From contig DS999240.1 in assembly GCA_000156295.1 (NCBI GenBank), forward strand, positions 14,784 to 60,905: DNA of 46,122 bases, in the 5' to 3' direction. Shown here in pieces: positions 25,537-33,935 of the stretch. Source of the stretch: a marine gamma proteobacterium HTCC2148 (lineage in GTDB: Bacteria > Pseudomonadota > Gammaproteobacteria > Pseudomonadales > Halieaceae). The notes under the pieces are model-generated. The model searched no databases. It saw only the letters and a program-made list of their open reading frames with translations, and was not told where the DNA came from. The translations under genes were made by a program, and so were the position numbers. The first letter of the stretch is position 1, and the number at the start of each line of letters is the position of its first letter.

Positions 25537-27169
25537 CTACGGACACCCCCGGCACAGAACCCACCGCACTCGCGGCCATGATTTCATGAGCACAGTTATA
25601 GCCCGGCAGGAAAGTAACGCCTGGGCCGGGATGACAGGAGGCACCACACAGATACAGATTGTCTAGCGGTGTTGTGTGCCCGGTGCCGTCTATCAGGCAG
25701 CGCTCGCCAATCATCTGGTCCGGATGTAAGAGGCCATGAGTCCAGTCGCCGTTAGTCACTCCCTGCATGCTGGCAAAATGGTCCGAGGAAAAAATTGCCT
25801 GGTCGGTTATCAGTTCCCTGAAATCCGGCATATGAATACAGATGTGTTCGATAATTTTTTCTGCTGCCTGATCCCGCAATTTGCCACGCTGTCCTTTTTC
25901 TGCCTCGCAGGGAAAATAGAAACCATAGGCACTGGCAATATGGTTACCCTCCGGCGCCAGACTACTGTCTGCCACGGTAGGAATCTGGAAGGCCAGCGGC
26001 AGCTGCTCAGGCAGCTCGCCACGCAGGCAGGTTTCATAGCTTTGCTGTAGCTCCTCAGGATCCAGCACCATGGCTCCACCAAAACGCGCGCCGGGGATAT
26101 GGTTGAGCTTATCCAGGTGCTGCGAATAACTGGGCAGCCCCTTCAGCTTGAACAACATATGCACAAATGCTCCCTGATGGGTGAAGGCATCTACTTTCTG
26201 CTGGTCTTCGCTCGCTAGCGGATGATCAGCCAACAGTCCGTTAAACGTGGCCTGCTTATCCAGATTTGAAACAATGATAGTGGCGCGCAGCTGCTCCCCG
26301 CTTTTTAGTTCCACACCGACCGCCTGGTCATTTTCCACAACAATGTGACTGACCCGCTGTTTCAGTCGAATTTCCCCTCCGAGGTCTTCGATCTGCTGGG
26401 CGAGACAGTCTGAAAGGCGGCCGATACCGCCCTTGACCCGCTGCATCAGGCCCTCGGAGCCCTCCTGGGCCATGGTGTATATCAAACACAGGCCAGAGCC
26501 TGGGGTATAGGGCCCTTTATAGGTGGCCTGCACTGAGGCAAAAGCCATGCTGGCTCGCAGCTCCCGGTGCTTGATTGGATCCGGGAAGAACTTATCGATG
26601 ATATCCATCGCCGAACCCTTGAAGGCCAGTTCCAGGTGCTCACGCTGCTCAGGGGTGGCCGCCTCTGCTATCAGGACCTCTAGTTTTCGCGGCGCCTTGC
26701 GCGCGGTGAAACGGTCCAGCACCCGCGCCGGATAAGCACAGAATTTCAGCAGGCGAATAAAGCCGAGCATAGCGCCGGGGCCAAAGCTTCGCAGGATATT
26801 GAAGGACAACTTCAATGGGTTTTTGAAAAATATCAGCGGCCGGCCAGCCGCTCCGGTTAGGTTTACTGCCATTACCGGCAGGGGCAGTAGTTCAACGCCG
26901 TGAGCCTCAAAATCGAAGTATTGCTTGATCTCGGCAGACAGGGGAAACAGACAGCTGGCGCCAACCTCATTGCGGCAGCCCTTGAGTATCTCCCGGGTGC
27001 CGCCCATGCCGCCCACGTAGTTGTTCTTTTCGAGCACCAGCACACGGCGTCCATTACGAGCCAGTGCCAGCCCCGTGGCCAGCCCATTATGCCCGGCACC
27101 CACAATGATACAGTCGTACTGCTGCGCCTGTTGCTCAGACTTGTTGCAAGATTCAGTCTGGTTGGTCAT
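25496..27169 (-). CDS. FAD-dependent oxidoreductase, PYROXD2/phytoene-desaturase-like
   Basis: This 557-residue protein has an N-terminal FAD-binding Rossmann motif, CIIVGAGHNGLATGLALARNG, followed by VLEKNNYVGGMGGTRE. It contains the VVSNLDKQATFN strand and a C-terminal closing motif, LYLCGASCHPGPGVTFLPGYNCAHEIM, characteristic of the PYROXD2/CrtI group. The family oxidises polyene or steroid-like hydrophobic compounds; the substrate is unknown. ATG 27169 is preferred over the in-frame ATG 27178 because GGAG lies 8 nt before it. It is transcribed divergently from the kinase-like gene. Its 3' end overlaps the TetR gene antisense. Confidence 0.85.
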   Translation of the reverse strand: MTNQTESCNKSEQQAQQYDCIIVGAGHNGLATGLALARNGRRVLVLEKNNYVGGMGGTREILKGCRNEVGASCLFPLSAEIKQYFDFEAHGVELLPLPVMAVNLTGAAGRPLIFFKNPLKLSFNILRSFGPGAMLGFIRLLKFCAYPARVLDRFTARKAPRKLEVLIAEAATPEQREHLELAFKGSAMDIIDKFFPDPIKHRELRASMAFASVQATYKGPYTPGSGLCLIYTMAQEGSEGLMQRVKGGIGRLSDCLAQQIEDLGGEIRLKQRVSHIVVENDQAVGVELKSGEQLRATIIVSNLDKQATFNGLLADHPLASEDQQKVDAFTHQGAFVHMLFKLKGLPSYSQHLDKLNHIPGARFGGAMVLDPEELQQSYETCLRGELPEQLPLAFQIPTVADSSLAPEGNHIASAYGFYFPCEAEKGQRGKLRDQAAEKIIEHICIHMPDFRELITDQAIFSSDHFASMQGVTNGDWTHGLLHPDQMIGERCLIDGTGHTTPLDNLYLCGASCHPGPGVTFLPGYNCAHEIMAASAVGSVPGVSVATSAAPVSTAHAA

Positions 27170-27213
27170 ACCATGCACTCCGGGATGAGAACGTCTCTTG
27201 TGATTTTACTATG

Positions 27214-27239
27214 TCGGACATATTATTAAAAATGTCCGA
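27214..27239. promoter_or_regulatory. Inverted repeat in the oxidoreductase/kinase divergent promoter, putative TetR operator
   Basis: A perfect 8-bp inverted repeat, TCGGACAT (27214-27221) and ATGTCCGA (27232-27239), with a 10-bp AT-rich spacer (ATTATTAAAA) that could hold a -10 box. It is centred between two divergent genes next to a TetR gene, so it is the likely site for that regulator. Confidence 0.6.
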
Positions 27240-27291
27240 TGACAGCAAGGTCGTCAAGTTTGCATAATCAGTCTGTTCAAGCGGGATTAAC

Positions 27292-28509
27292 ATGAACGTA
27301 ATGGATACGGTAAAAATGGCATTGGTGGCTGCCAGGGAATGGAGGCGTCTGGCGGGTGATGCTCTGGGTGACAAGACAGGCCGTAGTATGCCGTTCAGGC
27401 CGGACGACATGACTACACCCGAAACCCTGGCGCGGCTAATCAATACCTGGTCACTCGAACCACTGCATGAGCCAGTGCATATCCGTTCAATTCACCGCCA
27501 GGACATCCCTTCGGTTAGCAGCAACTGCCAAAACCTGGTGTTGACTCTGGAGCAGTCGCGAAAAGCGAGTCTGCCAACCAGTCTGTTCGTAAAGCTGCCC
27601 ATGGAATCGATGGTAACCCGTTGGTTTTTCAGCATTATCAATTCCTGGCGCCTGGAGTCGCATTTCTATCGTCACGTGGCCCGAGATCTGCCGCTACGCA
27701 CGCCCGTCACCTATGCCACCCAGTGGCAGGGCAGCCGTTTTTTCCTGGTGCAAGAGAACCTTCACGAGGACCCGACGGTTGAATTATTCACCAACCCGGA
27801 CATGATGAGCGGGCCATCTCTGGAGCTCGTGCACCGCTGCCTGGACACTTTCGCACGCCTGCATGCCTGCCATTACGACCTCAATTCCACTGAACGGGAG
27901 GCGATTCTGCCACTGGATTACCATCCCTTCCTTTCCCCCAATATGGGACCGGTGTCGCGCGCCCTGAATCGCCTGGCCCTGGGGCCCTGTATAAAAAAAA
28001 GGCCGGGTGAGATACCGACCGATGTGATCAGTACCTATAAAACCACGGTCAAAAACTGGGACGCTCTGCTGGACTATTGGTTTAGCGGCCCTCTGTCGCT
28101 ATTGCACGGCGACAGTCACCTGGGCAACTTCTTTGTCTCCGGGGATGAGATGGGCATGCTGGATTGGCAGGCCACACACTGGGGTAAAGGCATCCGCGAT
28201 GTGCAGTACTTCCTGATCGACTCATTGCCGGCAGATATCCTGGCGGACCATGAACGGGAATTGGTGGATTACTATGTAGAGCGTCGCGGCGTTCACGGTA
28301 CGGCGATCGACGCGCAGCAAACCTGGCAGGAATACCGCAGCTTCACCTTCCACACTCTGATGACTATTATTGTCTCTATAGGCTTCGGCGCCCTTAACAA
28401 GGAGCAGGACACGTTGATGGCAGAGATACTAAGCCGTTCGGTGGCAGCGGTGCAGCGAGTGGATTACGCGGGTTGGCTGGAGGAGTTTCTCGTTGAGGGC
28501 TTTTCCTGA
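27292..28509 (+). CDS. APH/EcKinase-like phosphotransferase
   Basis: This 405-residue protein has a kinase-like fold of the aminoglycoside phosphotransferase and ecdysteroid-kinase clan. The HGDSHLGNFF segment holds the catalytic Asp and metal Asn, and MLDWQATHWGKGIRDVQYFL carries the DW metal motif and downstream helix. An N-terminal lobe with LFVKLP supplies the ATP-anchoring Lys. The family phosphorylates hydroxyls of small hydrophobic molecules. Divergent from the FAD oxidoreductase, so the pair may modify the same compound. The stop codon falls exactly at the edge of an IS6 relic (28507), so the C terminus may have been trimmed; the gene otherwise looks full length. Confidence 0.8.
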   Translation: MNVMDTVKMALVAAREWRRLAGDALGDKTGRSMPFRPDDMTTPETLARLINTWSLEPLHEPVHIRSIHRQDIPSVSSNCQNLVLTLEQSRKASLPTSLFVKLPMESMVTRWFFSIINSWRLESHFYRHVARDLPLRTPVTYATQWQGSRFFLVQENLHEDPTVELFTNPDMMSGPSLELVHRCLDTFARLHACHYDLNSTEREAILPLDYHPFLSPNMGPVSRALNRLALGPCIKKRPGEIPTDVISTYKTTVKNWDALLDYWFSGPLSLLHGDSHLGNFFVSGDEMGMLDWQATHWGKGIRDVQYFLIDSLPADILADHERELVDYYVERRGVHGTAIDAQQTWQEYRSFTFHTLMTIIVSIGFGALNKEQDTLMAEILSRSVAAVQRVDYAGWLEEFLVEGFS

Positions 28510-28632
28510 GCAGACGTTTGATGAACCTTTTGGCAGCAGCGCCACCCCGCTTTGTCCGAGGACACACGCCCACCACATCGCCATCCTGGTCAAACGCTCT
28601 ATCTATCTAGAAGGCGTCGCCACAGCTTCGCT
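28507..28632 (-). pseudogene. IS6-family transposase relic, internally deleted
   Basis: On the minus strand the frame gives VVGVCPRTKRGGAAAKRFIK, followed by RLLR, matching DxDGEVVDVYLQAKRDxAAA-type residues of the better copies nearby. DNA similarity to the copy at 29879-30360 continues, after a gap of some 40 bp, to the segment AGAAGG at about 28610. It has no ends and no open frame. It abuts the stop codon of the kinase-like gene. Confidence 0.7.
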
Positions 28633-28896
28633 AAAGTTTGTCCTTTAGTTTGCAGTACAGCATACCCAAAGCGATGATCTGATTGCCAAACCATTGGGTG
28701 CCCGCCGGTATGCGGAAGTGCTTTCCATTTTTAGAAATGCCGCTATCGGCGAATGTCGAAATATAAACCGCTTTGCGCTGTCTGTTGGATGATTTTTAAC
28801 CATGCTGATCAACCGACATACACTCAAGTTTCTGGTGCAGCCATGCCAACACTTGCCATCCACCCCGGCAAACGGAATAATGCTGCCCCTTGCTAC
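28633..28896. other. Intergenic region upstream of tRNA-Arg
   Basis: I see no gene in this 264-bp stretch. An open frame on the minus strand crosses into the tRNA and is a known artefact (see rejected items). The sequence TTTAGTTTGCAGTACAGCAT may hold promoter parts for the tRNA, but nothing convincing. Confidence 0.4.
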
Positions 28897-28973
28897 CCGC
28901 CTGTAGCTCAGCTGGATAGAGCAGCCGCCTCCTAAGCGGCAGGTCGGCCGTTCGAATCGGCCCAGGCGGACCA
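28897..28973 (+). tRNA. tRNA-Arg (anticodon CCT)
   Basis: A 77-nt cloverleaf: acceptor CCGCCTG/CAGGCGG, D-stem GCTC/GAGC, anticodon stem GCCGC/GCGGC with loop CTCCTAA (anticodon CCT at 28931-28933, decoding AGG), variable AGGTC, T-stem GGCCG/CGGCC with TTCGAAT loop, discriminator A and an encoded CCA. It sits near the left end of the IS-rich accessory region, a common place for integration next to tRNA genes, but I see no integrase. Confidence 0.95.
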
Positions 28974-29037
28974 ATTCCTATGTGTTCATGAAGTTATAGA
29001 GACTGCACCTGCCGATTCTATGGGTGGGACCGGTGAC

Positions 29038-29811
29038 GGTACTGCCAAGTTAACGACCGCATTTGCTAAGATCAGCTGATGAATACCTATAAGCGCCACA
29101 GATTTCCACCCGACATCATCAGTTATGCAGTCTGGCTCTACTATCGCTTCAACCTCACTCATCGCGATATCGAAGATCTACTAGCCGAGCGTGGCATCAC
29201 TGTATCCAGAGAAGCAATCCGTCTCTGGTGCATCAAGTTCGGTGCCATTTATACCCGCCGATTGAAGCGAGAGCACCGAGGCTATGGTGATACTTTCTTC
29301 ATTGACGAGGTCTTCGTCAAAAACAATGGCAAGCAGCATTACCTGTGGCGGGCTGTGGATCAGGACGGTGAAGTCGTTGATGTATTCCTGCAGGCGAAGC
29401 GCGATGGTGCCGCTGCCACGCGTTTCTTCAAGCGTCTATTGCGAAGTCATGGCCGTGAGCCAAGGAAGATTGTGACAGACAAACTGCGTAGTTATGGTGT
29501 TGCTCATCGTGAGTTAATACCCTAGACGATACACAGTACTGAGCAGTATGAGAATAATCGGGCAGAGCAATCACATGAGGCGACCAGGGTGCGAGAGCGG
29601 GGGATGAGGAAGTTCAAATCGGTCAAGCAGGCACAGAGATTCCTGGGTGCTCATGCTGCGGTCAGTAACCTGTTCAATTTGGGTCGGCACTTGGTGAGAG
29701 CTCAGCACTATCGGGATCTTAGGGTAAGTGCGTTCGCTGAATGGAGCAGGGTGGTTGCTTGAGAATCAAGGTCGGATTAAGGCTGTCTCCAAAAGTTAAC
29801 TTGCCAATACC
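29038..29811 (+). mobile_element. IS6-family insertion sequence, nearly complete
   Basis: A 774-bp element with 17-bp inverted ends that match at 15 of 17 positions: GGTACTGCCAAGTTAAC at 29038-29054 and, on the other strand, GGTATTGGCAAGTTAAC at 29811-29795. It holds one transposase gene, typical of IS6. The 8-bp flanks (CCGGTGAC and CCCTAGAC) do not match exactly, so no clear target duplication remains. Confidence 0.8.
29079..29762 (+). pseudogene. IS6-family DDE transposase interrupted by one in-frame stop
   Basis: The frame starts MNTYKRHRFPPDIISYAVWLY and contains the DDE core: DTFFIDEVFVK (first Asp), RKIVTDKLRSYG (second Asp), and the NNRAEQSHEATRVRERGMRKF segment (Glu region). A TAG at 29523-29525 replaces the GAG Glu codon seen in the 32566-33356 copy right after RELIP. 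The frame then continues intact to the TGA at 29762 with the ends of the family (AFAEWSRVVA). So the defect is a single base. The rest of the copy is nearly undamaged, indicating a recent insertion. Confidence 0.85.
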
Positions 29812-29854
29812 CCCTAGACTATTTTCTGGACGACCAGTTACTCCCGACACCCCA

Positions 29855-29872
29855 TTTATACTTCTTATACTT
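29855..29872 (+). repeat. Junction motif copy 1
   Basis: TTTATACTTCTTATACTT, a near-direct repeat of 9 bp (TTATACTTC / TTATACTTT), lies exactly where the truncated IS6 transposase of the next element ends. Related copies are at 37241-37257, 40141-40158 and 41766-41783, all in the same orientation. Confidence 0.6.
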
Positions 29873-29878
29873 TGTCAG

Positions 29879-30360
29879 GAATTAGCTCTCGATGAGCCAA
29901 TCCATAACTACGCGGCTTGTCTGTCACAATCTTCCTGGGCTCACTACCATGTGAACGTAGCAGACGTTTGAAGAAGCGCTTCGCAGCAGCCTCATCCCGT
30001 TTAGCCTGAAGATAGACATCTACTACTTCACCATCCTGGTCGACTGCGCGCCAACGGGAATGCTGTTTGCCGTTTATCTTTACCAAGACTTCATCAATGT
30101 AGAAGGTATCACCGTAGCCTTGATGCTTTCGCTTCAAACGGCGGGTGTAGAGCGCCAAACTTGATACACCAAAGACGGATCGACTCGCGAGTAACGATAA
30201 GGCCTCGTTCGGCGAGCAGGTCTTCAATGTCTCGATGGCTGAGGTTGAATTTGTAGTAGAGCCAGACTGCGTAGGAGATGATATCGGGTGGGAGTCGGTG
30301 GTGTTAATAGCTATTCATGGGCCGAGTGTATCAACGTCGGCCGCTAAACTTGTCAGTACC
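29879..30360 (-). pseudogene. IS6-family transposase, 3'-truncated and frameshifted
   Basis: Minus-strand copy whose left end GGTACTGACAAGTTTAG is at 30360-30344. It starts MNSY then a stop (TAA in the fifth codon), continues HHRLPPDIISYAVWLYYKFN, and loses one base near the CIKFGAL segment. A downstream open part reads LYTRRLKRKHQGYGDTFYID and on to RELIPDK. The C-terminal third is missing; similarity stops at about 29879. The deletion border coincides with the motif at 29855-29872. Confidence 0.8.
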
Positions 30361-30391
30361 TTGTTGATCGCTAGTGACTGCGAGATAGTGC

Positions 30392-31345
30392 TTACAGAGT
30401 TAGAATAGTCATCAGCACACTGGCGAAAGCCACAGGCTGATCAAGCATCAGGTGGTGCCTGGCATCTGGGATGGCGATCATAGGTATATGGCCGCCACCG
30501 CACTCGCGAACATAGTCAGCAGAATCTGCATCGAATAATGCGCTTTGCTCACCGTAAACAATCACTAATGAACCAGGTGCACTGGCGATTCGCTTACCTT
30601 GGCCTAGCAAACGCTCATGTAAGTCATTACCGTGCTCGAAGACGCTGGGGTGGAACTTCCAGGACCAGCCGCCCTCGACCTCCTGCAGAGAGTGGTAGGC
30701 CATGTAGTCAAATAGATACGCTTCGTTTACCTTTTGCGGCGGCGACAAGACAAAGCGGCCTTTGGCAGTTGCATAGTCCGGGTATATTTTATTCGGACGT
30801 TTAGGGTCCTGAGATCCCGGACGTTTGTTGTTGTCGGTATGCGCCTGCAAACGCTCAGGGCGCAGGGTCATGAGATCGCAGATGACCAAGCGTGAGAAAT
30901 GCTCGCCGCGCTCTTCCATGGCGGTCAAACCGATGCCTCCGCCGTAAGAATGAGCAATAATCGTCGGTTTTTGTTCGTTATCAAATAGCCCGGTTGTTGC
31001 CGCGACATCCATTAATTCCTGCAGGCGAACCTGGTCTGGATACGAGTCGCGTATGCCGGAATCTCCCATACCTGAAAAGTCGTAGGCTACAACGTGGAAC
31101 TCCTTGGCTAGCAGCGGTGCGATAAACGCGAAACACCGCGAATGTGCCAAAAAACCGTGCAGTAGCAAAATGCCAGGATTGGCTGGCTTGCCCCAGCTAA
31201 AATAGTGTACTGGGCAGCCCCCCGAGTCCAGCCAGCCCTCGCTGCGCGGCATGGTAAGCGCGTCTTCAAACCACTGTGGGGTCTTGCTTGAATCGGCTGG
31301 AATCTCGACAGAGAGGTCCGGAGATTTTGCTATAGTAGTATCCAT
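30392..31345 (-). CDS. Alpha/beta hydrolase
   Basis: This 317-residue protein has the alpha/beta hydrolase fold with LLLHGFLAHSRCF (oxyanion-hole HG), VVAYDFSGMGDSG, the nucleophile elbow AHSYGGGIG (Ser), an acid-bearing VIVYGEQSALFDAD segment and DARHHLMLDQP (His). The substrate is unknown. ATG 31345 is chosen because similarity starts near here; the frame extends 21 codons upstream. There is no clear Shine-Dalgarno (GAGCC 9 nt upstream at best). It lies between IS6 relics and is divergent from the next hydrolase. Confidence 0.82.
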   Translation of the reverse strand: MDTTIAKSPDLSVEIPADSSKTPQWFEDALTMPRSEGWLDSGGCPVHYFSWGKPANPGILLLHGFLAHSRCFAFIAPLLAKEFHVVAYDFSGMGDSGIRDSYPDQVRLQELMDVAATTGLFDNEQKPTIIAHSYGGGIGLTAMEERGEHFSRLVICDLMTLRPERLQAHTDNNKRPGSQDPKRPNKIYPDYATAKGRFVLSPPQKVNEAYLFDYMAYHSLQEVEGGWSWKFHPSVFEHGNDLHERLLGQGKRIASAPGSLVIVYGEQSALFDADSADYVRECGGGHIPMIAIPDARHHLMLDQPVAFASVLMTILTL

Positions 31346-31553
31346 AAACAGAGGCTCAGAAAAACCAACGCAGGAGTTTACAGTAAAGTGAAGCGATATA
31401 GACCTCATCTGCGTACGACGAGGTTAATGTTTGGTCATTCTCGGTAAACCAGCGTTCCATTGGCAAGGGCTACTGGAGCAGGCTTCACCCAAGTACAAAA
31501 GTGCCAATAGCTGCTATGATTTCAAAAGTCGAAAACAATGAGAATCGCACCTA

Positions 31554-32573
31554 ATGGAATTTCTTGCGGCTATTGGTAGCTGGATATCAGAGCACGAGTC
31601 AATGCTGAGTGGCGCGGCGGCCATTATTGTATTGTTTGGTGTGGTGGTTTCCGGACTGAATTTTCTGCTGAGGCGGCTGGCGAATTCCAGAAGCCGCGCC
31701 GAGGCTGATCTCGAAGTTAAACACGATAAGAAAATTTCTCTCGCGGATCTAAGTGCTCCTGCCCCATACCCCATTAATCACGCGCAGAGCGATGGTTTAC
31801 GGATAGCTTATGCCCAGTTTGGGCAAGGTCCTCATAATATTCTGATCGCGCCGGGCATCATCTCGCACCTGAATATAATGTCCAACTTACCGCCATTTCG
31901 CGAAACTGCTGCGGCGTTGGCCAGCTTCGCCAATATAGTAACGTTCGATAAGCGCGGCCAGGGGTTATCAGATCCCAGTCTCACTGTGCCCAGCCTGACT
32001 GAGCGAGTGCATGATATTGAAGCCGTGCTGGACGCCGCCGGGATGGATAAGGTGATTCTCTATGGCGTATCGGAAGGTGGCCCTATGTGCGTAAAGTTTG
32101 CACTCGACTACCCCGAGCGGGTGCAAGGCCTGATTTTGGTGGGCACCACCGCCCGTTGGTTGCAGGGGTCGGATTTTCCCAGCGGTATACAAGAGCGTAC
32201 ACTTGACGCCATGGTGCCCGCCTGGGGTACAGCCAAGCTAAGGCGCATCTTTTTTCCCAGTATACCGCCGGAGACAATGAGCGACGAAACCTATCAAAGC
32301 TTTGAGCAACTCGTAGCAACGCGCAGCTCCGTCAAACAGTTGGTAGAGTTTATGAAAGAGACAGATGTTCGGGGACTTTTGCCGCAACTGCGGTGCCCTA
32401 CGCTGGTTATCCATTTCGCCGGGGACATGGCTATCCCAGTGAGGCTCGGTAGAGCTATGGCAGATGCGATACCCAATGCGGAATTTCTAGAGCTGCCTGG
32501 CACTGATCACGCCGACTTATCTTCTTCGCCTGCGGGTATTGAAAGGATTAAGCAGTTTACCGAGAGGTTCTGA
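31554..32573 (+). CDS. Membrane-anchored alpha/beta hydrolase, cyclase-associated type
   Basis: This 339-residue protein has an N-terminal membrane helix (about residues 18-38, LSGAAAIIVLFGVVVSGLNF) and then an alpha/beta hydrolase domain. The LIAPGIISHLNIM segment, FDKRGQGLSDP and YGVSEGGPM (nucleophile Ser) are typical of the hydrolases often fused or linked to adenylate cyclases. The acid and His are in IHFAGDMAIP and GTDHADLSS. The stop TGA at 32571-32573 lies within the inverted end of an IS6 copy (32566-32582), so the last residues may come from the insertion. Confidence 0.8.
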   Translation: MEFLAAIGSWISEHESMLSGAAAIIVLFGVVVSGLNFLLRRLANSRSRAEADLEVKHDKKISLADLSAPAPYPINHAQSDGLRIAYAQFGQGPHNILIAPGIISHLNIMSNLPPFRETAAALASFANIVTFDKRGQGLSDPSLTVPSLTERVHDIEAVLDAAGMDKVILYGVSEGGPMCVKFALDYPERVQGLILVGTTARWLQGSDFPSGIQERTLDAMVPAWGTAKLRRIFFPSIPPETMSDETYQSFEQLVATRSSVKQLVEFMKETDVRGLLPQLRCPTLVIHFAGDMAIPVRLGRAMADAIPNAEFLELPGTDHADLSSSPAGIERIKQFTERF

Positions 32574-33356
32574 CAAGTTAACTTCATGAGTCGATGACAA
32601 TCAGGCGTATCGTCTCAAGCAACTGCCCTACTCCACTCATTGAACGCACTCATCCTCAAATTCCGATAATGTTCAGCTCGAATCAAGTGCCGACTCAGAT
32701 TGAAGAGATTCGAGACCGCAGCATGAGCATCAAGGAACCGCTGAGCCTGCTTGGCCGATTTGAACCGCCGCATCCCTCGCTCCCTGACACGGGTAGCCTC
32801 ATGAGATTGCTCGGCCCTATTGTTTTCGTACTGGCTGGTGCTGTGGATCGTCTCTGGAATAAGCTCCCGGTGGGCAACGCCATAGCTGCGTAGTTTGTCA
32901 GTGACGATCTTTCTGGGTTCACTGCCGTGATTTCGCAATTACCGTTTGAAGAAGCGTTTTGCAGCGACTCCATCGCGCTTGGCCTGTAGATACACATCAA
33001 CGACCTCACCATCCTGGTCTACTGCCCGCCATAGATAATGCTGCTTGTCGTTGATCTGAATGGTCCGGCACACCGGCGAACACTTCATCGATATAGAAAG
33101 TGTCGCCATAACCACGGTGCTTTTGCTTCTGTCTTCTGGTGTATATAGCCCCGAATTTGATGCATCATATGCAGATCGCTTCTTTGGATACAGTGATGCC
33201 TCGCTCTGCCAGGAGAACCTCGATATCGCGGTGACTTAGGTTGAATCGGTAGTAGAGCCATACGGCGTGGGAAATGATGTCTGGAGAAAACCGATGTCGC
33301 TTACAAGTATTCATGAGCCGATTCTAGCAATTTCGGGCCGTTAACTTGGCGGTACC
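32566..33356 (-). pseudogene. IS6-family element, multiply disrupted
   Basis: Minus-strand copy with ends GGTACCGCCAAGTTAAC (33356-33340) and GGTTCTGACAAGTTAAC (32566-32582, plus strand). The transposase starts MNTCKRHRFSPDIISHAVWL. It has a TGA after KEAICI, a frameshift near FYIDEVFAGVPDH and a TAA in the KRFFKR region. The C-terminal part is intact and gives RELIPETIHSTSQYENNRAE, the reference for the Glu codon lost in the 29079 copy. One end runs into the hydrolase gene; the other abuts a further IS6 end. Confidence 0.8.
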
Positions 33357-33406
33357 GTATTCATGGGCCGAGTGTATCAACTTCGGCTGGTTAACTTGGC
33401 AATACC
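33357..33406 (-). mobile_element. IS6 left-end fragment
   Basis: Minus strand: GGTATTGCCAAGTTAAC at 33406-33390, then about 33 bp up to ATGAATAC, the first codons of another IS6 transposase. It ends exactly where the 32566-33356 element begins. So the latter seems to have been inserted into, or recombined with, an older IS6 copy whose body is lost. Confidence 0.75.
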
Positions 33407-33425
33407 AGGAAATAAGGAGATGGTG

Positions 33426-33935
33426 CTAGAGCTGGCTCTCCAGCATGTTATTGCCCTGTGAATCACGGACCGCAATAGTTTCATAATGATTGACCGGCAC
33501 GGTGAACACGGCGCAGGGACTGGTAACAACTTGAGCGAGCGCAGCGCCGGGAGTCGGCTGCAGGAAATCAACGGGGAGTGTAAGAGACGATCCCTGCACA
33601 GGCGCGCGGTCGCTGTACAACTCGACGGCATAGTCGGGGGTAGGACGCGAGCCCATGGAGACGACAAAGACCGCTGAGGTTACGAAATCGATAGTCGCAA
33701 GTTCTTGCGGCAGTTGTCGCTGCGGTAGCTGCATTCGCGAGAGCGGTGCCCACCAGACTGCCAGGGCGCCTGCATCGCGAATCACTTCAATCCCCAACTC
33801 GCGTTTCAAACATTGGCTGTCACTGTAAACCGCCAAGATCGGTACCGTATCCGCTCCCGTCTCGCCGGCGCCTGACTGGCAGGCGCTGATGGCTAGCAAA
33901 AATACCGCAGTGAGCCCTGAGCGTATTTTCATCAT
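33426..33935 (-). CDS. PrcB-like lipoprotein
   Basis: This 169-residue protein starts at ATG 33935 (TGATG overlap with the protease stop). A lipoprotein signal ends in LLAISAC. The C-terminal half (RPTPDYAVELYSDRAPVQGS, then LTLPVDFLQPTPGAALAQ) resembles the PrcB C-terminal domain, a small beta-domain found with protease complexes in Treponema and others. Translational coupling to the subtilisin-like protease suggests it binds, tethers or inhibits that enzyme. The domain match is by pattern only and needs a profile search. Confidence 0.65.
   Translation of the reverse strand: MMKIRSGLTAVFLLAISACQSGAGETGADTVPILAVYSDSQCLKRELGIEVIRDAGALAVWWAPLSRMQLPQRQLPQELATIDFVTSAVFVVSMGSRPTPDYAVELYSDRAPVQGSSLTLPVDFLQPTPGAALAQVVTSPCAVFTVPVNHYETIAVRDSQGNNMLESQL

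Noticed and set aside
28645-28974. 109-residue open frame on the minus strand across the tRNA, with RFERPTCRLGGGCSIQLSYRR
   Set aside because: This is the well-known artefact of reading a tRNA gene antisense. The sequence is explained by the tRNA-Arg, so it is not a protein gene.
29030-29819. Possible 8-bp target duplication of the nearly intact IS6 (CCGGTGAC / CCCTAGAC)
   Set aside because: Only five of eight bases match, so it is not a convincing duplication.
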